From the NCBI GenBank assembly GCA_025267735.1, contig CM046307.1, positions 36,075,231 to 36,139,230 on the forward strand: a stretch of DNA of 64,000 bases. Reading direction: 5' to 3'. The notes under the pieces are model-generated. The model was not told where the DNA came from. It was given only the letters and a program-made list of their open reading frames with translations, and did not search any database. The DNA is from Mactra quadrangularis (lineage: Eukaryota; Mollusca; Bivalvia; Venerida; Mactridae). The position numbers and the translations under genes were made by a program. Below are positions 44,101-56,100 of this stretch, in pieces. Positions within the stretch are counted from its first letter, which is position 1; each line of letters starts with the position of its first letter.

Positions 44101-47100
44101 ATGCATCGACTGTATCTCGTCGGCGTATTTTGCTGCATAATTTTCAGAAAAATCTATGTGTATTAGTAGATCTTTGTTTGATAGATTGGATTTTAAGAAT
44201 CTTAGATTTTTGTATTGATGGCGAATATTGAAAATGTGCCTGCAAGCCCTTTCTGTTTCTTTCTGTATCTCACCTGCTAATACTTCTTTTGAAGCTTGTT
44301 CTTTTGCTTTAACCACCTTCGTAACCGTCTTGACTTGACCATTTTTAGATATTTCCTCTCGCTTTGTTTTCCATTCGTGCCACTCTACTTGACTTGGTAT
44401 GTCGACGTTCTCTATATCTATCTCTACTTGTTACTTCACGCATGCTTCACATTCTCGGTACATGCACGCTTTGTTGTTGTCGTTGCACACAACATTCTTC
44501 ACTATCTCGTTTATGTCTCTGCTCTTGATCAATTGTATGGAGTAAGCGGCTTTCAACTTCAAACTCAAGTTATCATGTATTCTACACATACAGGTTTGTC
44601 GATCTTTCTCCCTGGGTTTCATTACCCAGAATGGCCGCAGACGACAAAAGAGGCTGTAAGAGATTTTGTAGTTGTTCTTACTTTCTGAGTTGAATTTTAA
44701 ATGTAGGTTTTTCAGATCATCATTTAGAAGGCGAATTTGTTTCTTGACACCTTTTCTAGTTATAGTGGATTGTTTATCTGGCTTCATTCTGGAAACGTCG
44801 TCCCTTTCATAAAAATCTAAAACCTCTGCTTTAATTCTTAAGCTTTTAACCAATGGTTTTCGTGTCGGTTGGCTTCTTAAATGACGACGAGAGAATGTAA
44901 GAATCGACTGGGCTAAAGTACCTATCTTGTACTGCTTCAGAATCCGTTTGCTTGTTACAAGGCTTGCTATCATTCTTTTCTGGGCCTGGGACTTTGAACT
45001 TTGGTATTGTAGACGAATGTTGTGTATTACTGTTTCGTACAATTTGTACAACTTGTTTTGATTTACTTTCATCGAGACTGAATCTGGCTTTGGTTTATTG
45101 TGTTTCTGTTTTTCTCGAATGAATCTCTTCTTATATTTCTCAGTAAGCCGCTCTTGAAGCTTCAGTTTGATCTTAAGTTTGGCATTTTCTTTGTAGCACA
45201 CTGCTTTATCCCTGTTCCTTTTTCTTCTCATTACCCTTAGCATGGATTCAACTCTGTTGTTTCTTTGGACATCCGGGCTAGTGGGGGATGTTGGAGGCGT
45301 TAGCATGTCTTCCATATTCTTTTTCCTTTTCCTGTACAGCTGTGAGTTGTATCGCCAGCGTCTCCTCGTGTTCCTTAATTCTCTAGGTGACATATCAGCA
45401 ACATAGTGAAATTGGCCTTCTTTCTTTCTTTTCCTGTTTCTCTCCCTTTCTTTGGCTTTGTAGGCTTCGTGGGACTCTGAATTCTCTCTTTGTCTAGCAC
45501 GCCACCTAGCAACTCGTTCCTTGGCAGTGAGTGCCATTCTTAAAACAGTAATGATAAGATCACCAACTGGCTTGCCAAAGTCTATACCACTCTTTTCTTC
45601 CCCTTATGTACTGTATGGTGTGTTTATTGAATCTTTAAACTAGAAATGAAAGCAAAAAGAGAAAAGAATAAATAAAGAAACGATTGGCTGTGAAATTATT
45701 AACCCTTCCCCTAACCCTTACCTAACCCTAAGCCCACAGACTGACCCTAACCCTAACTAAACCCCAACACTAACCCTAATCTAACCACTTACCCTAGCCC
45801 TAACATAAGTCCTAACCCTAACCCCTAACCCTTACCTTACCCTAAGCCCACAGACTGACACTAACTCTAACCGAACACTAACCCTAATCTAACCCCTAAC
45901 CGTAATCCTAACCCCGAACGATAACCCTAACCCTAACCCTAACCTAAGTCCTAACCCTAACCACTTACCCTAACCCTAACCTAAATCCTAACCGTAACCC
46001 CTAACCCTTACCTTACCCTAAGCCCACAGACTGACTCTAACCCTAACCAATCACTAACCCTAATCTAACCCCTAACCGTAATCCTAACCCCTAACGATAA
46101 CCCTAGCCCTAACCCTAACCTAAGTCCTAACCCTAACCTAAGTCCTAACCGTAACCCCCTAACCCTTTCCTAACCCTAAGCCCATAGACTGACTCTAACC
46201 CTAACCGAACACTTACCCTAACCTAACCCCTAACACTAACCCTACCCTAAGTCCTAACCTTAACCCCTACCTAACCCTAAGCCCCAAGACTGACCCTAAC
46301 CCTAACTGAACCCCAACACTAATCCTAACCATAACCTCCCTAACCCCCCTAACTCTAACGTAACCCTTACCCCTAACCCCTAACCCTAACCCCTAACCCT
46401 CACCTGACCTTATCCCCCAACATTAACCCTAACCCCCAACACTAACCCTAACCCCCAACACTAACCCTAACCTAACCCTAACCTCCCCCCCTCTGGAATT
46501 TTCAAAATGGTAATAATATTTTTAAAATTTATGATTATGTTTATGCGGTTTTAGCTTGAAACAACAGCGTCGTTTTGAGTATGAGAAAGCAAAAAATAAG
46601 TGCATCAATACCGTTACGTTTTATCATTACCGTTACGCTACGTGTCGTAACGGTAGTGAGCGTAACGGTAGTGATGTTTCTATTTTTAAACCTTGAAATG
46701 TGAATCAAGCTGTTGATCAATATTGGTAAACAATGGCTCGTCATCAAGATACATTTAATGGATTACAAAATATAGATTTGCATAGTTGTAAAACAATTAC
46801 TTTTTTTGTTTATGTCGGTACGGTGGTGATGTGACTAATTCATAACTCAACACATGAGTAAACTTACCTTGGATTTTCAGCTCTTGTCCACCGGCCATGT
46901 TGTTAAAATTTTCGCGGGCAGAAACTATTTGGCGCGCTTTTAACATTCGGCGCCAAAGAAGAGTATGTAAAGGGACATTACTCCCAGAAAATTCATATCG
47001 TAACGGTGATGAAAGCATGTGTATTTGGCGGGACAAGCACAAAAATGCGTATTTTACATACATTTTTTGGTTCAGTACATAAAAGTGCACTTTAACCCTT

Positions 47101-50100
47101 TCAATGCTGAATTTCCACAATGAACTAGTCTGTCTTCAATTTTTAGACCTATCCATTGTCATTTTAGGGATTCCAAGATGAAACTTGGACAATGAGCCGC
47201 CAACAACAAAGAGCCTTTTCAGCAGGCATGAGTTGTGTCAGCTGACCAAGCTCTTTGCTTGTGGCAAAAGACTTTTCATATTTGGCTCCCGCATTGTTAG
47301 GGTTAAATATTTGTTTAAAGCCACCATAACAATAACTGCGTATGAAATACAAAATATTTAAATCCAAAGCGTATTTTGGTCAATATTTTTATTAGAAGGT
47401 ACTCATCGGGACATACGTAAACTAGTGATTCTGGGTATGTGACAAATATTTTTTTCATCGTCAGCCTAGTAAACTGCTACATTTTACCCTGTAAAAACAT
47501 TATTTGACTCTATATATATCATTTGTTATAAATTTGTACAGATACAATTTCTGTATCTTGAGAAATCCAATCGGGACACCAGATGTACATTTTTTATAGA
47601 ATCACTGACCACAATTACTTCTTGTTCAGGCTTGTTTTCATGCTAATTCCAGTGAAATCAAAAAAAATCTCTCCCCTTAAGCATAGTTGGAACTATGGAG
47701 TCTTTGGTTGGGGCAACGAAAACAATGTTGTCAACAAAGCAAATTTGAGCACTTACAGACTCACATAAAGGATAAAATTGAACGCTAGAAAACTTCGTTA
47801 CGCACGCATTTGAATGTTCATGATTAATTTGTTGGTTTGATATAATCTAGTTAATTTCAAAAACTAATGAGCATTTTTTTTCACATAAAATGCCGAGATT
47901 TAGAAAAAGAATGCATGGAAAGTTGTATAAAATTGCCAAATGTAGAAATTCACTGACTTTACGTTGGAAAATTGTCAGTTTTAGATACTGTTTGTTGGTA
48001 ATTTGTAAAAAAGCTTTGTTGTGAGTTTTTTTGGACGTTTTTCAGTGGGTTTAGGAAAATAGTTGTTGGAAGCTTCAAAGCGCGAAAATCCACCGATGCG
48101 TGAAAGAATCACAATTTTGTTGATTCCCTAGGACAATCATAAGGAATACAAGTATTTGAAACTCAAATTGATCTAAAATAAAATCAACAACTTAAAAACA
48201 ATTTTAACTTGGGTTGGGAGGGGAACACCCTCCCGAAAATACTGATTTTTTTATTTTTATTTTCACATGTCAAAGTTGCAAAACTGAGCACTTTAAAACA
48301 CACTGAAATGGATGAAATGATGCTAAACTCATTGACTTATTTTTTCCTTTTAACCCCAAAGTCAATGCATTCCCGTATTAAACTCTTACGATGCAATTCT
48401 TAGTTTTTCGTGAGGTGTATTACTTCCTGACGAAAGAAATATGTTAACGACGCAAATTTGAGCATTTTCGGGCACCCATAAAGGATAAAATTGAGCGCTA
48501 GGTAACCTATCTTATTCATGCTCGCTTTTGGATATCCATGTGCCTGTGAAGACAGAACATACACATATCATTGATTTAAACACTTGATAAGACCTGATCA
48601 GGGTACCTTGAGATTCTTGTATATATAAATTTAGATCATTATCTACTTTAATAGATCGGATGAATAATTTTATAGTTCAATTAATCTGAAAGTCAAGCTA
48701 ATGTCGCTTTGATAGTGCCGATTTTGTGCCCTTTTCTTTGTATAAGTGTTAATATATGTGGGGCCAGGTGGGGGCACATGCCCCCTGTGACCTCCCCCCC
48801 CCCCGGTAAATTCCGGTCCTGTTATATCACTATGGGAAAAAAACACATCGTAAATTGGATAGCTTCTTGTTGCTAATTACGTAACAAATTTCACATGCCA
48901 AAAGTCAGCCGTTGTTGGATTTCAGGTGCATAATGACCAGAAGTTGCCTCAATATCGATTTTTGGCACCCTAGGAAGTGAGCCAAATATCGATATTTTGG
49001 CACACTTGCTCTATACTGGAATATATTGCCCACATTGAGGCTATATTGACTCACTTCCACGTCAAATTTATATACAATAAAGTATTTAAGTATGTATATG
49101 TTTTAAGGTACCAAATATATTGTTACCACAACAACTGGAGGAGGGGCCAGTGAAGGAACAAATAATACTATAACTATGATATTATATGGTGAAAAAGGTC
49201 ATACAGTCCCTTATTTGATTGGGGAAGAACCTGATTTCAGATTTAGCATGGGAAATACTGATACATTTAATGTAAGTATAGTTTATAATGAAGCTTTAAC
49301 CTTTTTTCTGTATTTTATATTCTCAAATATAGATTAGATGTATTATGTTATGACCCTGTCTGTCTATCAGTCCTCCTGTGGACCATTGGTTGTCAAAAGG
49401 TCAAATTAAGAGCACTTGCACCTAGTGTCACCAAGAACCCATGGTGTCGCCAAGTGTCACCTTTAAGTGTGAATAGCCAATTGTCCAATGCTGATCTCTT
49501 TTGAACCCATTAGTCTGAGATCAGATTTTATAAACAGTGTAGAAAGTGTTTGAATGATGTTTGCATTACCCTTGATCTCAGTTTCACTGAATATATGTTG
49601 GTGTAATTTGATATTTTTGGTGTCCGCACGGAAGCGTGACGCCCCTTATGGAATGAAATCAGATTTTGTGAAAGGGCAACTGCAAAATTCGTCAGGCATA
49701 ATAGCCTCATTTCGATTATTAAGGGTCCTCCTAAAACACTGACAGCTTAACTGACGAGTTAAATATAGAGCGATTATGTTCTTAACTGATGAGTTAAAGA
49801 ACTTTAGAAGGGACTAAAATTGACTGTATTGCTTGCGTGTTTTGTTGATATTGTTGGGTTTTTTTACAACGTTTAAGATGATATTGTGATACCGGTATAT
49901 TATCTAATTAAATAATGCCGTTTTTAGAAATTATGATTAGATCTAGATAAAAACATTGTTTAAGAAATGGCAAAAAGTTACTAAAAAGTAATATTAATTA
50001 TTATTAATTTTTCTCCAATTTATAATTAATACTGTAGTTAACAATTAATCAAGACGTATTTTCCGAATAAAATTATTGAATATGCTAACCTTAACCAAAA

Positions 50101-53100
50101 AGATATAGTTTATCGTTAGTACATTTCTTAATTTTAGCTCGACTTTTCAAAGAAAATGAGAGCTAGTACATTTCTTATTTTTAGCTTGACTTTTCGAAGA
50201 AAATGAGAGCTGTTGCTATCACTTTTGCGTTGGCATTGGCATTGGTTTTCAGGTTAAAGTTTTTTGAAACTCTTATATCTTCAACACTATCCAAGTTATT
50301 TTATTGAAAGTTGGTATACTTATTTAGTGGGACTATATTAACCATAATTTTAAAGGGGATAACTCTAGATGAATTTTTTTTAGTTATTGCGCTTTTATAC
50401 TTAAAAAATTGCAAAATACGAGGTTAAAGTTTTTCCTATGTAGAATATCTTCAATACTGATCAAGATATTTGACTTAAAGTTTGTATACTTATTAGTCAG
50501 TACAATATCTACACGACTATGAAGGAACGTAACTGTGGATGAATTATTTTTGGAGTAATTGCCCTTATGTACTTAAAAAAATTGCAAAATATGAGGTTAA
50601 AGTTTTTCCTATGTAGAATATCTTCAATACTGATCAAGATATTTGACTTAAAGTTTGTATACTTAATTATCGGTACTATATCTACGCAACTATAGAGGGA
50701 GGTAACTGTAGATGAATTATTTTTGGAGTTATGCCCCTTTATACTTGAACATTTAAGTTTAAAATTTGTTCTAATGGGATATTTTAGTACTTGCAAATAT
50801 ATTTGAATGAAAGTTGAAATTCTTTTTCATCAGGTCTTCATCTCATTCGGAACTACTTTGGCGATTTTCCACGCAAATACACCTCGGATATCACGAGGAG
50901 CGAAAGTAGTTCCAACATAGAATCTAGCCTTGTTCCCGAAGTTTACTCAATAGAAAGCTGGCACACCAAAAATGACAGACGATTATGGGCAGTTACAGCT
51001 CTTCAATGCCTGTAACTGATATTCACTTAAATCAAAGTTGATCCTGAAACATTTTTGTGTACTCGATACTTTCTGCAAAATGATCTGCCATGTTGGTTGT
51101 TTACATCGGCACTACTTAACCTATGAGGTTAATCGCCTGACCTCATAACTTGGTTGTATTCCTACTACCTTTGATATCTGAGGTATATCTTCGTAGATGA
51201 TCGCCGAGGTCGTTTCAAATGGTCTTCATCTATCAGACACTAAAGGGACTTTACTCTGGATGAATTACTTTCCGAGTTATTTCCCTTTATACTTTAATAT
51301 TAAAGTTTGCTCAAACTGAATATTTTGTTAGATAGAAAGTTAGTATGCTTTTTTTATCAGTACTACATGTACTCAACTACAAAGGGGTGTAACTCTTGAT
51401 GAATTATTTTTGGAGTGGTGCACCTTTTCAACTTTTAAATTAGGGTTAAAGTACTTTAAACTGAAATATTTTCAATACTTACCAAGATATTTAAATGACA
51501 GTTAGTATGCTTATTCATCAGAACTACATATACACGACTACAAAGGGACATACCTCTTGGTTAATTTTTTGGAGTTATTCCCCTTTACTTTAATATTGAA
51601 ATTTGTTTAAATTGAAATATCAATAGTTCCTTGTAAAGATATGTAAATGAAAGTATGTATGCTTATTGATACTAGGTATACTTAACTTTGAAGGGACGTT
51701 ACTATGGATGAATGTTTTAGGAGTTATGACCCTTTTATATTTTACAAATATGAATTAGTAATTATTGTTTGATTGATTTATTTCCTTTCAAAAAATTAAG
51801 TCCTGTCTTGAAATCATTGTTGTTTAAAGATAAGCTTTGCTATGAACAAAACACTTGAAAAGTCGAGCACGCTGTCCTTGGACTGCTCTTGTTAAACATT
51901 CTTTTGGATGCCCTTTGATGCTTTGCATCAATGCTTTTTCTTGTAGATTTGTGTAAAAGAAGATATAGGTGAGATATATAAAGTTAGACTGGGTTTCCAT
52001 GATGAAGATAATCATCCAGACTGGTTTACATCTGAACAAACATGTCCTTCATGGTTCATTGACAAGGTAAAATGTTATCTATAATCTATAAAACTTTTGT
52101 TTTGTTTAAATTAATCACATAGTTTTTAAATGAACTGAATGTGGTTGTCATTTGAGCTCAGTAACATTGTGCTTTTGCTCTTGTCAAAGTAGAAAGTGAT
52201 GACCTTCTAAAAGAGCTTTTCTGGATTCTCACTAAATGCATTTTGATGACTGTATTTAAGTTGCTAAAGATATAAGATTTTCAATCTGAGTGGAGAAATA
52301 TATGGAATGCTGTTCATGATAAGTTTGTCTTTATGTATTATTTGAAAGGAGAATCATCACAAAAGCAGTGTTACTGATACATGTATATAGCATTTTAAAC
52401 TTAAATCTCCCTTATATTGATAATGGACTGTTTCAAGTAAAGACAAGTTTCATAATATTTTCTAGTTTTGTATAAAGAATGAAACAGAAGATAAAGTATA
52501 TAATTTTAATGCTGACATATGGTTAAAAGTATCATCATATCAAGATTTCTGGAGGGAACTACCTGTACAAGGACCTAATCAATTACAAGGTGAGGTTTTA
52601 TTTTACTATCTTTGAATAATATTGAACTACCCAAGTTATAGATGAAGTTGGGTGCTTCTAGGGAACTTTTTATTTGGGTTGATTGGTTCCAGTAACAAAG
52701 CTGATGTTGTTACCATTTTTGAAAATATTTGCAGGAAACAGGTCAACTTACAATCAAAAATCTTAGAATAATACATTGTTTTTCGCACCTTGTCAGATTG
52801 CCGATGACATCTTTGACTAGTCGAGGTAAACATTATGATTATAATGTGAAACACATGTTTTGGTCCGAAATTTATGATCGAGGCATGGAAAAAGTCGAGA
52901 GAAAAAGTCGAGACAAACATGCATTTTTCATAATAGATAAAGAAGGGAAAAAATCAGGACCATCGAGTTTCAATGGAGATAATGAAAAGTCGACTTAAGC
53001 GTTGTCGAGATAATGAGAAATGACTGTATAACAATGCAATACAGAGCTAGTAATGGCAAAACATCGATCCTAAAACCTTTGAAAATATAATTTCCGTGTT

Positions 53101-56100
53101 AGAAGGTGTTAAATAATGACATCAAATAGCTAGTTTGTTCAAGTCATCTATTATGAAAAAAGGGCTTTCTGTTATGAACTCAAACCTGGAGCCTGTTGCC
53201 TATGCGTATTGCTAGGTATGGCTTGACCCCCTGTTACCCTCAATTTGATATCACATACTTATTCCATTTGGTGTAAGAATGGTACCATGGGAAAAAGTAT
53301 TAATGGCAATATGCTTAAGCAACAGGCCCCAGATAACATTATGTTAGGGCAGGTAGACCAATGTTTAATGTTGGTTTTGTCACTCTATTGCTTTATATTT
53401 TATTTTCATAATGACAGCTGCCCTTTCAAACCCGTGATCCTAGGTCAAGTATTGTGAGCTAATTACATTCCACAAAAAGATGTGACTACACTATTTTAAC
53501 TTTAGGAAACAGCTATTCTTCTAACTACCCCATAATTTTCTAATTTCAGTGTTTGATTATGTAGTTAAAGTATATACTGGAAATGAATCTAAAGCAGGAA
53601 CTGATGCTACAGTATATCTACAAATATTTGGTGAATGTGGGGACACTGGTTATCGTAGACTCATGTCTTCTAAAACTAACACCAATAAATTTGAGCAAGG
53701 ACAGGTATGTTTATGTCATTGTTAGTTTTATCAGCTGAATGAAATGACTTGTGTGTGCCAACTGTTCATCTCATTAAAAACAGGCTAATTAATGCTTCAC
53801 TTAATGTCTGCTACTATAGATATTATAGTTTTTATTTGCTTGTCATTTTCAGTCTAGCTTTTATTTCTGCACTGTGACGTCACAGATTCCTTACTTTATA
53901 TTCAGCTATAAAAAAGTCAGTAATTTGTGGAGTTCTGTCAAGCAGCTACATGCTGTATATGTGGAGATGTCTGTGACAGCTACATGTTGTATATGTGGAG
54001 ATGTCTGTGACAGCTACATGCTGTATATGTGGAGATGTCTGTGACAGCTACATGCTGTATATGTGGAGATGTCTGGGACAGCTACATGTTGTATATGTGG
54101 AGATGTCTGTGACAGCTACATGTTGTATATGTGGAGATGTCTGTGACAGCTACATGTTGTATATGTGGAGATGTCTGTGACAGCTACATGCTGTATATGT
54201 GGAGATGTCTGTGACAGCTACATGTTGTATATGTGGAGATGTCTGTGACAGCTACATGTTGTATATGTGGAGATGTCTGTGACAGCTACATGCTGTATAT
54301 GTGGAGATGTCTTGAGGTAGCCACATGCTGTATATGTGGAGATGTCTGTGGCAGCTACATGCTGTATATGTGGAGATGTTTGTGACAGCTACATGCTGTA
54401 TATGTGGAGACGTATGAGGTACCCACATGCTGTATATGTGGAGATGTCTGTGGCAGCCACATGCTGTATATGTGGAGATGTCTGTGGCAGCTACATGCTG
54501 TATATGTGGAGATGTCTGAGGTAGCCACATGCTGTATATGTGGAGATGTCTGTGGCAGCCACATGCTGTATATGTGGAGGGTGTCTGTGACAGCTACATG
54601 TTGTATATGTGGAGATGTCTGTGACAGCTACATGTTGTATATGTGGAGATGTCTGTGACAGCTACATGCTGTATATGTGGAGATGTCTGTGACAGCTACA
54701 TGCTGTATATGTGGAGATGCCTGTGACAGCTACATGTTGTATATGTGGAGATGTCTGTGACAGCTACATGCTGTATATGTGGAGATGTCTTGAGGTAGCC
54801 ACATGCTGTATATGTGGAGATGTCTGTGGCAGCTACATGCTGTATATGTGGAGATGTCTGTGGCAGCTACATGCTGTATATGTGGAGATGTTTGTGACAG
54901 CTACATGCTGTATTTGTGGAGATGTCTGTGGCAGCCACATGCTGTATATGTGGAGATGTCTGTGGCAGCTACATGCTGTATATGTGGAGATGTCTGTGGC
55001 AGCCACATGCTGTATATGTGGAGATGTCTGTGGCAGCTACATGCTGTATATGTGGAGATGTTTGTGACAGCTACATGCTGTATTTGTGGAGACGTATGAG
55101 GTACCCACATGCTGTATATGTGGAGATGTATGAGGTACCCACATGCTGTATATGTGGAGATGTCTGTGGCAGCCACATGCTGTATATATGGAGATGTCTG
55201 TGGCAGCTACATGCTGTATATGTGGAGATGTCTGAGGTAGCCACATGCTGTATATGTGGAGATGTCTGTGGCAGCCACATGCTGTATATGTGGAGATGTC
55301 TGTGGCAGCCACATGCTGTATATGTGGAGATGTCTGTGGCAGCTACATGTTGTATATGTGGAGATGTCTGTGACAGCTACATGCTGTATATGTGGAGATG
55401 TCTGTGGCAGCCACATGCTGTATATGTGGAGGGTGTCTGTGACAGCTACATGCTGTATATGTGGAGATGTCTGTGGCAGCCACATGCTGTATATGTGGAG
55501 ATGTCTGTGGCAGCTACATGCTGTATATGTGGAGATGTATGTGGCAGCCACATGCTGTATATGTGGAGATGTCTGTGACAGCTACATGTTGTATATGTGG
55601 AGATGTCTGTGACAGCTACATGCTGTATATGTGGAGATGTATGTGGCAGCCACATGCTGTATATGTGGAGATGTCTGTGACAGCTACATGTTGTATATGT
55701 GGAGATGTCTGTGACAGCTACATGTTGTATATGTGGAGATGTCTGTGACAGCTACATGCTGTATATGTGGAGATGTCTGTGACAGCCACATGTTGTATAT
55801 GTAGAGATGTCTGTGACAGCTACATGCTGTATATGTGGAGATGTCGGTGGTAGCTTCCTTGTCCAGCCCAGTCTTGAGTTGCATACAACCAAATGATGAT
55901 CTAGTTTGTTTTGACATTGTTTTGGTTATAACTTATTTATGAGTGGAAGTTGTTAAGCAATAGAGGTCAAATGCTTAAATTACTTGTTTAATTCCAATGT
56001 CTTGTTTAATTCCTGTGACTATGCCTCAGTTCTTTAGGACAAAGCTCATCAAATATTACTTGAGATTAAAATTGATTCCTTTGCAGACCACCTCCTCTCA

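Larger units (their letters stand above)
41172..46676 (-). mobile_element. putative DNA transposon of unrecognised family nested in LOXHD1-like intron 27
   Basis: A minus-strand, four-exon gene sits between clusters of one motif in opposite orientation. Left: TCACTACCGTAACGG (41176) and GTAACGGTAATGATG (about 41553). Right: CATCAATACCGTTACG (46603), ATCATTACCGTTACG (46623), CGTAACGGTAGTGAGCG (46646) and CGTAACGGTAGTGATG (46661). Such inverted subterminal repeats are typical transposase-binding arrays. The exact ends and target duplication could not be fixed; two more motif copies lie to the right (about 46815 and 46998), so the element may reach about 47010. It also contains the telomere-like array 45700-46490. 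Confidence 0.6.

Noticed and set aside
45700..46490. True chromosome end or assembly join at a telomere
   Set aside because: Units are degenerate, mixed with ordered spacers, and flanked on both sides by unique sequence and continuing host gene exons.
52729..52998. 89-codon plus-strand open frame in intron 30
   Set aside because: Low-complexity Lys/Arg/Ser-rich end and GTCGAGA repeats; not in phase with the host exons and no domain.
53995..55748. Many long Cys/Trp/Met-rich frames on both strands
   Set aside because: They are the six stop-free frames of a 34-bp minisatellite, with no start context, codon bias or domain.
53943..55855. CRISPR-like regular repeat
   Set aside because: Units are contiguous with no unique spacers, and the DNA is eukaryotic; it is a minisatellite.
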